DNA of 64,000 bases, taken from positions 140,726 to 204,725 of the forward strand of contig JALUUM010000020.1 in assembly GCA_027021365.1 (NCBI GenBank), written 5' to 3'. Positions 1-7,389 of the stretch are shown in pieces (within the stretch, counting starts at the first letter, position 1; each line of letters opens with the position of its first letter). The position numbers were made by a program, and so were the translations under genes. Source of the DNA: Spirochaetales bacterium. Lineage in GTDB: Bacteria > Spirochaetota > Spirochaetia > SZUA-6. The notes below the pieces were generated by a model. That model was not told the origin of the DNA, did not search any database, and saw only the letters and a list, made by a program, of their open reading frames with translations.

Positions 1-945
1 TCGATCGGAGCTTCCCTTGCCACGGAGTTTGTCATTACCAAGCTTCAGGGGCAGGATACTCTATACGATGGAAGTGCTTTTCTCACGGGACTGCTTATAG
101 GTTACAATATGCCCCCCTCCATTCCACTGTACATTCCCGTAATAGGATCCATTTTCGCAATAGCTGTGGTGAAGCACACATTCGGGGGCTTGGGAAGTAA
201 CTGGATGAATCCCGCCCTTGCAGGACGAGTTTTCGTGATGTTTTCGTGGACAGGTCCCATGACCACATGGTTGGTTCCCAGAACTAGGGGTATAGCCGAT
301 GCTGTTACGGGAGCATCACCGCTCGGTTTCCTTAAGACCGGTCTTATGACATTCAGTGGAAAGGTATCGGGACCCCTTGATTTCATGGCCAGAAAGGGAT
401 ACCCCTTCACTTCTTCGGACTTGAAGGTGACAGAATGGCTAAACGAACATGTTCTCTCTCTCTGGGGGGGACATATGCAAAACGGGTATGTTGATCTCTT
501 TCTGGGCAATATTCCCGGAAGTATCGGGGAAGTGTCGGCGCTCCTTCTCCTGCTCGGTGCGGTATACCTGTTTGCAAAAAAGATAATCACGTGGGAAATT
601 CCGGTATCCTACCTGGGAAGTTTTGGTTTTCTCGTATGGATGCTGGGAGGCTTGAGATACGGAGCGGGCCTTTTTCATGGTGATGTGCTTTTTCACCTAC
701 TCTCCGGTGGTTTGATATTGGGTGCATTCTACATGGCAACAGATATGGTGACCTCTCCTTTAACCGGCAAGGGCCAGATCATATATGGAATCGGGATAGG
801 GTTTTTCACATACCTGATACGTTTCTTCGGTGCATTTCCCGAAGGAGTGTCTCTCTCCATAATACTTATGAATATAGTGGTACCCATGATAAACAGATAC
901 GCTCAACCGGTACTGTTTGGCAGGGTAAGGGAGGCTAGAAAATGA
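1..945 (+). CDS. rnfD: Rnf complex subunit D (5' end outside window)
   Basis: Membrane subunit of the Rnf ferredoxin:NAD+ oxidoreductase, which couples electron transfer to Na+ or H+ pumping. The reading frame is open from the first base of the window, so the N-terminus is missing and 314 residues are visible. The sequence is strongly hydrophobic with many membrane segments. It contains the covalent-flavin motif DAVTGAS at about visible residues 100-106 (nt 298-318). By the family rule ([S/T]GA[T/S]) FMN would be esterified to the last Ser or Thr, here Ser encoded at 316-318. The 3' end overlaps rnfG by ATGA. rnfC is expected just upstream, as in rnfCDGEAB operons. Confidence 0.95.
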   Translation, partial: SIGASLATEFVITKLQGQDTLYDGSAFLTGLLIGYNMPPSIPLYIPVIGSIFAIAVVKHTFGGLGSNWMNPALAGRVFVMFSWTGPMTTWLVPRTRGIADAVTGASPLGFLKTGLMTFSGKVSGPLDFMARKGYPFTSSDLKVTEWLNEHVLSLWGGHMQNGYVDLFLGNIPGSIGEVSALLLLLGAVYLFAKKIITWEIPVSYLGSFGFLVWMLGGLRYGAGLFHGDVLFHLLSGGLILGAFYMATDMVTSPLTGKGQIIYGIGIGFFTYLIRFFGAFPEGVSLSIILMNIVVPMINRYAQPVLFGRVREARK

Positions 946-1499
946 AGGGTATAGTAGTAACGGGTGCCAAGCTGTTTCTTATATGTGCCATTGCCGCCTC
1001 GGTTCTGGGTTTTGTAAATGCTGTAACGGAACCGGTTATTCGCCAGAGGAAGATACGTGAATTGAAAGAGGCTCTTGAATCACTGATTCCCGAAGGAGAG
1101 GTGGGGAAGCTTGTAAAGGTAGAGAATAACGATGTTGTAAAGGGGTACTACCCGGTAAAGAAGGATGGAAAACTCTTTGCCTACATCTTGGATCTTCGCG
1201 GAAACGGGTACGGCGGTGAGCTAAAGATTCTGGCCGGTTTCAAGGGTAACGGGGAGATAGTAAATGTCAAGCTTATGGACAACGAGGAGACTCCGGGGCT
1301 TGGCAAGAAAGCGGAGAAACCGGAGTATATGAAGAAATTCATAGGTACCGGTGGTACCAAACCCGTTCCTGTAAGAAAGGATATGTTAAGCAGGAAGGAT
1401 GCAGATGCGGTTACCGGTGCTTCAATTACATTCATGGGTATTGCAAATGCTCTTGCAGAGGGCTCGGAGTTTGCAAAGAAACTTGGAGGTAAATCATGA
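942..1499 (+). CDS. rnfG: Rnf complex subunit G, flavin-binding
   Basis: Electron-carrying subunit of Rnf, 185 residues. It has one N-terminal membrane anchor (about residues 5-28) and an extracytoplasmic FMN-binding domain. The flavinylation motif DAVTGASIT is at about residues 155-163, so Ser161 is the probable FMN-ester residue; most family members have Thr. The start codon overlaps the rnfD stop (ATGA), and its own stop overlaps the rnfE start in the same way, so the three subunits are translationally coupled. The ApbE-type flavin transferase needed to load FMN is not in the window. Confidence 0.93.
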   Translation: MKGIVVTGAKLFLICAIAASVLGFVNAVTEPVIRQRKIRELKEALESLIPEGEVGKLVKVENNDVVKGYYPVKKDGKLFAYILDLRGNGYGGELKILAGFKGNGEIVNVKLMDNEETPGLGKKAEKPEYMKKFIGTGGTKPVPVRKDMLSRKDADAVTGASITFMGIANALAEGSEFAKKLGGKS

Positions 1500-2149
1500 T
1501 AGAGCATTTTACAAAAGGACTGTTCAAAGAAAATCCAATATTTATAATAGTACTTGGTCTGTGTCCAACCCTTGCCGTGTCAACACAGGTTGTCAATGCC
1601 CTTGGTATGGGAGCTGGGGTAATATTCGTACTTCTGGGCTCGAACTTCTTTGTCTCACTCTTAAGGAATTTCATTCCCGAGAAAATAAGAATTCCTTCCT
1701 ACATAGTTATAATTGCTTCATTTGTGACGATGGTTGATCTGTTCATGCAAGCCTACGCACCGACACTATCCAAGAACCTGGGAGTTTTCGTGCAATTGAT
1801 AGTAGTAAATTGTATTATTCTGGGAAGAGCGGAGGCATTTGCAAAGAATCATACAGTTTCAGAATCGGTTCTCGATGCTCTCGGCATGGGAATAGGATTT
1901 ACACTGGGACTACTGCTCATATCCCTGATAAGAGAAGTATTAGGGGCAGGAACCATTACACTGTTTCCCTTCGGCAACTTCGATGGTGTGATTCGTATAC
2001 CGGTAATCTACAATGCTCCGATCCGGGTAATAGGTCTGGCTACCGGGGCTCTCCTTGTTATTGGATATCTTAAGGGCTTCTTTGACTGGATGGCAATCAG
2101 GAAGAAAAAGAGAGAGATAGAAAAACGCGTTTCTGCGGTGAAAGTGTAA
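1496..2149 (+). CDS. rnfE: Rnf complex subunit E, membrane protein
   Basis: Integral membrane subunit of Rnf and paralogue of RnfA, 217 residues with about six hydrophobic helices. The N-terminal FTKGLFKENPIF and the LGLCPTLAVS segment near residue 25 are typical of RnfE/NqrD; the conserved Cys in that segment is one of the membrane-embedded iron-cluster or thiolate ligands known in this family. The C-terminal tail is basic (about residues 202-217) and should be cytoplasmic. The start overlaps the rnfG stop by ATGA. Confidence 0.93.
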   Translation: MIEHFTKGLFKENPIFIIVLGLCPTLAVSTQVVNALGMGAGVIFVLLGSNFFVSLLRNFIPEKIRIPSYIVIIASFVTMVDLFMQAYAPTLSKNLGVFVQLIVVNCIILGRAEAFAKNHTVSESVLDALGMGIGFTLGLLLISLIREVLGAGTITLFPFGNFDGVIRIPVIYNAPIRVIGLATGALLVIGYLKGFFDWMAIRKKKREIEKRVSAVKV

Positions 2150-2159
2150 GGAGTATCAT

Positions 2160-2750
2160 ATGACTTATGTGGGAATTATAATAACCTTCGTTTTTATCAA
2201 CAACTTTATACTCACACAGTTTCTCGGTCTGTGTCCTTTCATAGGTGTATCACGGCAGATGGAACCGGCGGTTGGAATGGGATTTGCCGTAATATTTGTG
2301 ATGTCACTGGCATCTCTAATTACGTGGATGATTTACACGTGGATACTGATACCCCTTGGCATAGCATACCTGCAAACGATCACCTTTATACTTGTGATAG
2401 CGGCATTGGTACAGCTTGTTGAAATGACGATACAGAAAACCGCTCCGCCCCTTTACAAGGCACTTGGAATATACCTTCCCCTTATAACAACGAACTGTGC
2501 GGTTCTTGGCATAGCACTGATAGCGGTGAGGAGTAACTACAATGCAATGGAGAGTTTTGTAGCAGGTTTTTCTGCCGGTGTAGGTTTCATGCTGGCACTG
2601 GTCCTAATGGCTTCCATAAGGGAAAAGCTCGATACCGAGTGGGTGCCTAAACCTTTCAGGGGTGTTCCAATTGCATTCGTAACTGCCGGATTGATGGCGC
2701 TTGCCTTTATGGCTTTCGATAAAGCCCTCTTGAGAAATCTGATAGGTTAG
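2160..2750 (+). CDS. rnfA: Rnf complex subunit A, membrane protein
   Basis: Integral membrane subunit of Rnf, homologous to NqrE, 196 residues with about six membrane helices. The motif NFILTQFLGLCPFIGVS at about residues 15-31 carries the conserved cysteine, and NCAVLG near residue 119 carries the second; in the family these coordinate an Fe-S centre between RnfA and RnfE. A GGAG ribosome-binding site lies just before the ATG. The gene begins 10 bases after rnfE and is followed closely by rnfB, which completes the D-G-E-A-B order. Confidence 0.93.
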   Translation: MTYVGIIITFVFINNFILTQFLGLCPFIGVSRQMEPAVGMGFAVIFVMSLASLITWMIYTWILIPLGIAYLQTITFILVIAALVQLVEMTIQKTAPPLYKALGIYLPLITTNCAVLGIALIAVRSNYNAMESFVAGFSAGVGFMLALVLMASIREKLDTEWVPKPFRGVPIAFVTAGLMALAFMAFDKALLRNLIG

Positions 2751-2774
2751 ATATATGGATTGGGAGATGAGAAA

Positions 2775-3599
2775 TTGAATTTGATCAAGGTTTTGTATGC
2801 GTTCCTTTCCGTTTCGGGCCTGGGGATAATCCTTGGGTTAGGGCTCGCCTATGCATCGAAAATTTTTGCTGTGAAGAAAAATGAAAAACAAGAGGCGCTC
2901 GAGAACTCCCTTCCGGGACTGAACTGTGGTGCCTGTGGCTATGCCGGGTGTCCCGCATATGCGGAGGCCATAGCGTCCGGACAGGACGAGGATCTCACCA
3001 AGTGTTCTCCGGGAGGAGAAGCTACGGCAGAGAAGCTGGCAGAGCTAATGGGAGTAAAACTGGAAGTTACCATGGAGAAAATGGTAGCTCAGGTCCACTG
3101 CAGGGGAGGCAAAGAAACCTCTAAGTATATGTTTGAGTACACCGGTGTAAGGGACTGTAATGCTGCCTATGCGATGTTTCAGGGGGACAAGGTATGCAAG
3201 TTCAGCTGCCTCGGGTTGGGAAGTTGCATAAAGGTATGCCCCGTGGATGCAATAGATTACGACAGCGAGGGACTCGTGTGGGTGGACAAGGAGATGTGCA
3301 TAGGATGTGAAAAATGTGTCGAGGTTTGTCCTACCGGTGCAATGCAGATGATTCCTTACAGTGCCGATTACATAGTTGCATGTAACTCTACCGACAAGGG
3401 GGGTGCGGTAAGAAAGTACTGCAGTGTGGGATGTATAGCCTGCAAGATATGCGAAAAAAAATCACCCGAGGGGGGATTCAAGGTAGAGAATTTCCTTTCA
3501 AAGATTGATTACAGTTTCAAAGGAGAGAGGGTTTCGGCTGCGGATGCCTGTCCTACCAAGTGTATCATAAAGAACGAACCGCATCCGAAAAAGAAATGA
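2775..3599 (+). CDS. rnfB: Rnf complex subunit B, multi-[4Fe-4S] ferredoxin subunit
   Basis: Electron-input subunit of Rnf, about 274 residues. It has an N-terminal membrane anchor (residues 3-27), a four-Cys cluster domain (NCGACGYAGC followed by a Cys about 20 residues on), then two classical [4Fe-4S] motifs, CLGLGSCIKVCP and CIGCEKCVEVCP. Further C-terminal cysteines (CSVGCIACKIC) suggest extra clusters, as in the long RnfB of anaerobes. I choose TTG at 2775, which has GGAGA 8-12 bases upstream; an upstream TTG at 2760 would add five residues and has no ribosome-binding site. The stop overlaps the following GH57 gene by ATGA. Confidence 0.92.
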   Translation: MNLIKVLYAFLSVSGLGIILGLGLAYASKIFAVKKNEKQEALENSLPGLNCGACGYAGCPAYAEAIASGQDEDLTKCSPGGEATAEKLAELMGVKLEVTMEKMVAQVHCRGGKETSKYMFEYTGVRDCNAAYAMFQGDKVCKFSCLGLGSCIKVCPVDAIDYDSEGLVWVDKEMCIGCEKCVEVCPTGAMQMIPYSADYIVACNSTDKGGAVRKYCSVGCIACKICEKKSPEGGFKVENFLSKIDYSFKGERVSAADACPTKCIIKNEPHPKKK

Positions 3600-5524
3600 A
3601 TAAAGTTTTTCTGATTCCGGGTCTGCACGGATACCTTCCCATAGGTTCCGATGATGCTCTTTTCGAGGAGCATTACGAGCTCTTCTACAAGCCATATCTC
3701 CGACTTCTCAATTCCCACAACAGGGTAAATGCAGTTCTGCACCACAGTGGAATTGTCCTCGAGTGGATAGAAAAGAATCATCCGGAGTACTTCAGCCTGT
3801 TGAAGGAGCTGGTAAAGAAAAAACAGGTCGAAATGCTTGGGGGAGGGTTCTATGAACCTGTCCTTCCTCTTATCCCCAACAACGACAAGCTTGGCCAGAT
3901 TGAAAAACTGACCACCTATATAAGGAAACATTTCGGAAGGAGACCGAGGGGGAGCTGGATTACAGAGATGGTTTGGGAACCCACCCTTGTCTATACGCTG
4001 AAGAGCAGCGGCATGGAATATACCATCCTCAATGAAAAACAGATTTTATTGGGGGGCTTAGATAGTAATAGTTCTTATTATCCCGTGATAACCGAGGATC
4101 AGGGTAAGTTGATCACTGTTTTTCCCAATTCCTCCGACCTCGTTGAAAGAGCTTTCTCACAAACTCCGGAAGAAATAATGGAGGAGATAAGGAGCATAGC
4201 AAGGCGTGTAAGTAATCCTGTGATTATGTTGATATTCAACGATGAAATGCCCTTGAGGGGTAGTGAAGTAGGCTGGGTTGAGAAATTTTTCAAGATAGCT
4301 CTGGGAAACAGTGATTGGATAGAGTTCATAACTCCTTCCGTATACTTGAAGATGAATTATCCGCTCAGGAAAGTTTATCTTCCCGTTACCTCGGGCATAG
4401 ATTCGGAGCGAGGTGCCTTTTACTTCAGACAATTCTTGAGCAGATATCCCGATGCAAACCTGATTTATGCCAGGATGATACATGCAAATATTCTGGTCAA
4501 TCAGATAAGGGGAGATAAGTATAAGAAGCGCTCTGCACAGAATGAGCTGTGGAAGGGACAGTGTCATTCGGCCTACTGGCACAACAGGAATGGTGGTATT
4601 TACGATAATTCATTGAGAAAAGAGATTTACAAATCTCTCATCGAGTCGGAAAAGATTGCAAGAACGGGAAGTGGTTTTGTTTCTTCCATACTTATGCTCG
4701 ACTTCGACATGGATGGTTGCTCGGAATACCTCTACCAGAGCAGGTATATCAATGCTTTCATACATTCCAATGGTGGTATGCTTATGGAGCTTGACTATCT
4801 TCCGGCTGCATGGAATTACTGTGATACTGTAAGACGTACACCCGAACCGTATCATAAGAGGAACATAGAGAAGCTTGGTTATGACAGTTATCCGAGAAAA
4901 TGCTTTGTCGATCATTTTTTTCGCGAAAATACTTCACTTGAAAGCTTTTCCAGAATGGAACACGGGGAATTGAGAGATTTTACCACCGGAAAGTATGAAC
5001 GTTCCGATCTGAAACGAGAAAAAAAGACACTTCAACTCTTCAGAACGGGAAAGATAGAGATAGACGAACGCAAGAGGCTCCTGAAACTGGAAAAGGTCTA
5101 TATCTTCAAGAGGCGGGAAGTTACCGTAACATACAGGTTGTTCAACCTTTCTGAGGCCAAAATGCATTTCACCTTTGCCGTGGAATTCAACATAGCCCTC
5201 CCTCCTGAAGATTCCTCTGAAATAATCCTGAAAACTGTCGATGAGTCTGCCGAGAGGCTGGGGTACGGCGATGTGGCCGAGCGGGAAGGTATCGTGCTTG
5301 CTGAAGGAATGGATTACAGGAATGGCGTTGTGATATCACTCTCTGCCAACATGCCTGCAAGACTCTGGATGTTTCCCCTGGAAACGTTTTCGTTGAAGAG
5401 AGGTGTTGTAGAGAGGAGTTATCAGGCCACAACGATCCTTTACGGATGGGATATCAATTTGGAACCGATGTCCAAGGATATACACAGGATCAGCCTTAGG
5501 TTGTCCGATATGAAGCAATCTTGA
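3596..5524 (+). CDS. Glycoside hydrolase family 57 protein (4-alpha-glucanotransferase / alpha-amylase type)
   Basis: GH57 enzymes hydrolyse or transfer alpha-1,4-glucan chains with a two-residue retaining mechanism. This protein has 642 residues, close to Thermococcus 4-alpha-glucanotransferase. The catalytic (beta/alpha)7 domain spans about residues 1-290. The nucleophile region WITEMVWEP places Glu at residue 124. The acid/base region reads FNDEMPLRG (about 214-222), where the family usually has DDGEKFG; one Asp (216) is kept but the rest differs, so activity is uncertain. The C-terminal half has the beta-sandwich hallmarks of this subfamily (DFDMDG, GGMLMELDYLP, NYCDTVRRTPEPYH). ATG 3596 overlaps the rnfB stop; an open frame upstream lies inside rnfB and is discounted. 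No signal peptide, so cytoplasmic, perhaps for glycogen or maltodextrin. Confidence 0.85.
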   Translation: MNKVFLIPGLHGYLPIGSDDALFEEHYELFYKPYLRLLNSHNRVNAVLHHSGIVLEWIEKNHPEYFSLLKELVKKKQVEMLGGGFYEPVLPLIPNNDKLGQIEKLTTYIRKHFGRRPRGSWITEMVWEPTLVYTLKSSGMEYTILNEKQILLGGLDSNSSYYPVITEDQGKLITVFPNSSDLVERAFSQTPEEIMEEIRSIARRVSNPVIMLIFNDEMPLRGSEVGWVEKFFKIALGNSDWIEFITPSVYLKMNYPLRKVYLPVTSGIDSERGAFYFRQFLSRYPDANLIYARMIHANILVNQIRGDKYKKRSAQNELWKGQCHSAYWHNRNGGIYDNSLRKEIYKSLIESEKIARTGSGFVSSILMLDFDMDGCSEYLYQSRYINAFIHSNGGMLMELDYLPAAWNYCDTVRRTPEPYHKRNIEKLGYDSYPRKCFVDHFFRENTSLESFSRMEHGELRDFTTGKYERSDLKREKKTLQLFRTGKIEIDERKRLLKLEKVYIFKRREVTVTYRLFNLSEAKMHFTFAVEFNIALPPEDSSEIILKTVDESAERLGYGDVAEREGIVLAEGMDYRNGVVISLSANMPARLWMFPLETFSLKRGVVERSYQATTILYGWDINLEPMSKDIHRISLRLSDMKQS

Positions 5525-5544
5525 GCCCGTTTTGTGTTTAGTAA

Positions 5545-5565
5545 CCGGAAGGGTGATTATTCCGG
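5545..5565 (+). terminator. Possible short hairpin after the GH57 gene
   Basis: CCGGAA (5545-5550) pairs with TTCCGG (5560-5565) around a 9-base loop, 20 bases after the GH57 stop codon. Only three T follow, so it is at best a weak intrinsic terminator. It lies immediately upstream of a promoter -35 box and may mark the end of the rnf-GH57 transcript. Confidence 0.35.
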
Positions 5566-5568
5566 CAT

Positions 5569-5597
5569 TTGACAGAGGATAATGAGCTTATTAAACT
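5569..5597 (+). promoter_or_regulatory. Sigma-70 type promoter for the Cas2-like gene
   Basis: A perfect -35 box TTGACA (5569-5574) is followed after 17 bases by TAAACT (5592-5597). A start site about seven bases on would fall at or next to the ATG at 5604, predicting a leaderless transcript. No Shine-Dalgarno sequence lies in front of that ATG, which agrees. Confidence 0.5.
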
Positions 5598-5603
5598 ATA
5601 GCA

Positions 5604-5876
5604 ATGTTTGTTGCCATTGCATGTGACTTTTCAAGTGACGATCACAGGACAAAGGGTGAAGAGATAATTCTCCAGTACGGTTTCAAGAGGATATTGGACA
5701 ACCTGTTTGAATCAACAACGATAAGTGCTAACTATCTGGTAAGAATGAAACGAGAACTGGATGGCGTTACGGATTCGTACGATACCCTTCGATTCTATCA
5801 GTATCCTGTGGACAATACACTTGTCATTACGTATCTTAAAGAAAAAAAGTGGCGAAGGCTCGTAGTCAAACTATGA
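5604..5876 (+). CDS. Cas2/VapD-superfamily small protein, orphan
   Basis: A 90-residue protein with the layout of the Cas2/VapD ferredoxin-like fold: a first beta strand ending in Asp (VAIACDF, Asp8), a helix with R-x-x-K and YGFKRILDNLFES resembling the Cas2 'G-x-R-x-x-x-S-x-F-E' segment, and a strand RFYQYPVD near residue 64. Cas2 proteins are metal-dependent nucleases or structural partners of Cas1; VapD proteins are RNases. There is no cas1, other cas gene or CRISPR array in the window, so a role in adaptation is unlikely. The gene stands alone between the GH57 gene and prfB with its own promoter. Assignment is by pattern, not by search. Confidence 0.6.
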   Translation: MFVAIACDFSSDDHRTKGEEIILQYGFKRILDNLFESTTISANYLVRMKRELDGVTDSYDTLRFYQYPVDNTLVITYLKEKKWRRLVVKL

Positions 5877-5882
5877 AAAAAC

Positions 5883-5893
5883 TGGTATAGAAT
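5883..5893 (+). promoter_or_regulatory. Possible extended -10 promoter for prfB
   Basis: TGGTATAGAAT contains a TG-N-TATAGA extended -10 element about 25 bases before the prfB start. The -35 region (TAGTCA near 5863) is poor. It lies just after the Cas2-like stop codon and would drive prfB and the genes behind it. Confidence 0.3.
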
Positions 5894-5916
5894 TGTAAGT
5901 TTTACGGAGGAAAATA

Positions 5917-7021
5917 GTGCTCGAAGATTATCAACAGAGAATAGAGGACCTGCGGTCAAAGATAGATGAAACATGGAGGTATCTTTGAAAATTCCTCACT
6001 TGAGGAAAAGATAAGGGATCTGGAAGAGAAGAGCGCAGATCCGGAATTGTGGAATGACAGATCACAGGCGGAGAAGATACTCTCCGAATTGAAGAGGGAG
6101 AAGAAACGCTACACCTCATGGAAATCACTTCACAAGGATTTTCAGGATTTTTATGAAATTTACAACCTTGCCCTGGAAGAGGATGAGAGAGAACTGGAGG
6201 ACGAGATAGAAAAGAGTATCACCTTGCTGGAGGAGAGGTTTACCAGCCTGGAGATTCTCGAGCTTCTAAGCGGAAAGCACGATGCCTCTTCCTGTTTTTT
6301 AACGATTCATTCCGGTGCAGGTGGAACGGAGGCATGTGACTGGGTCAGCATGCTTCTTAGAATGTATATGCGCTGGGCAGAGAAGCATGGTTTCAAGACT
6401 GAAATCTTAAGCCTGCTGGAAGCAGAGGGCGGGATAAAATCGGTTACTCTGCAGGTAAACGGGGAATATGCCTATGGTTTCCTTAAAGCGGAAACGGGCA
6501 TTCACAGGTTGGTTCGCATATCCCCCTTCGATTCGAGCAGGCGAAGGCATACATCCTTTGCCTCAGTTTTCAGTTCACCGGTAATCGATGATACGATAGA
6601 GGTGGATATCAAGCCGGAGGATATCAGGATAGATACATACAGAGCCACAGGGGCTGGTGGGCAGCATGTGAACAAGACGGATTCTGCGGTAAGGATAACT
6701 CATTTCCCCACCGGTATAGTGGTGCAGTGTCAGAACGAGAGAAGCCAGTACAAGAACAAGGCCACGGCAATGAAGATACTTCGTTCGAGGCTCTACGAAT
6801 TTTACAAGGAAGAACGAGAGAAAGAGAAGGAGAAGATCGAGAAGGAAAAGAAGGATATTTCATGGGGGAATCAGATTCGCTCGTATGTCTTTCACCCTTA
6901 TACCATGGTAAAGGATCACAGAACAAATTACGAGACTGGCAATATTCAGGCTGTGATGGATGGAGAGATCGATATCTTCATCAAGGAATATTTGAAACTG
7001 GCGTGGGCAGGTAAGGTCTGA
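5917..7021 (+). CDS. prfB: Peptide chain release factor 2, programmed +1 frameshift
   Basis: Recognises UGA and UAA stop codons and triggers peptide release. Translation starts at GTG 5917 behind GGAGG (5906-5910), reads 23 codons to CTT at 5983, then meets an in-frame TGA at 5986. A +1 slip, skipping T5986, joins the main frame at GAA 5987 and gives 367 residues. The frameshift site has the classical layout GGAGG-TAT-CTTTGA, with the internal Shine-Dalgarno three bases from the slippery CTT. Domain 2 carries the anticodon-like SPF motif (about 202-204), and domain 3 the catalytic GGQ (about 247-249). RF2 level thus autoregulates. The stop overlaps the cheY-like start by one base. Confidence 0.95.
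5975..5988 (+). promoter_or_regulatory. Programmed +1 frameshift signal of prfB
   Basis: Internal Shine-Dalgarno GGAGG (5975-5979), spacer TAT, slippery codon CTT (5983-5985) and stop TGA (5986-5988). The spacing equals that of the E. coli prfB site. When RF2 is scarce the ribosome slips +1 at CTT and makes full-length RF2; when RF2 is abundant it terminates after 23 residues. Confidence 0.93.
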
Positions 7022-7389
7022 TGGCAATGAATATATTGATAGTTGACGACCTGGCATTTATGAGGATGGTGCTGAAAGACATCGTCGAGAAGGCCGGTTT
7101 CAGGGTAATAGCAATGGCTACGGACGGCGAAGAGGCTATTCAAATGTATCAGGACAAGAGGCCCGATGTGGTAATACTCGATATTACGATGCCAAAGATG
7201 GATGGGATTACTGCACTCAAGAATATTTTGAAGATAGATCCCAATGCCAGGGTAATAATGTGCTCTGCCCTGGGACAGCAGAGGTTGATTGTGGAAGCGA
7301 TAAAGATAGGAGCGAAGGATTTCATAGTAAAGCCCTTTCAGCCGGAGAGAATAATCAATTCGATAAAAAAGGTTCTGGACATTGCATGA
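7021..7389 (+). CDS. CheY-like single-domain response regulator
   Basis: A 122-residue receiver domain with no output domain. It has the acidic pair Asp9/Asp10, the phosphoacceptor Asp54 in VILDITMPKMDG, the switch residue Ser82 (MCSALGQ, where Thr is also common) and the invariant Lys104 in VKPF. It closely resembles chemotaxis CheY, so a role in flagellar switching or another phosphorelay is likely. No kinase is adjacent. ATG 7021 overlaps the prfB stop (TGATG); ATG 7027 is an alternative two codons in. The 3' end overlaps the PEGA-domain gene. Confidence 0.85.
   Translation: MAMNILIVDDLAFMRMVLKDIVEKAGFRVIAMATDGEEAIQMYQDKRPDVVILDITMPKMDGITALKNILKIDPNARVIMCSALGQQRLIVEAIKIGAKDFIVKPFQPERIINSIKKVLDIA

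Noticed and set aside
5524..5920. CRISPR array next to the Cas2-like gene
   Set aside because: No repeated 25-40 base units with spacers are present here or anywhere else in the window.
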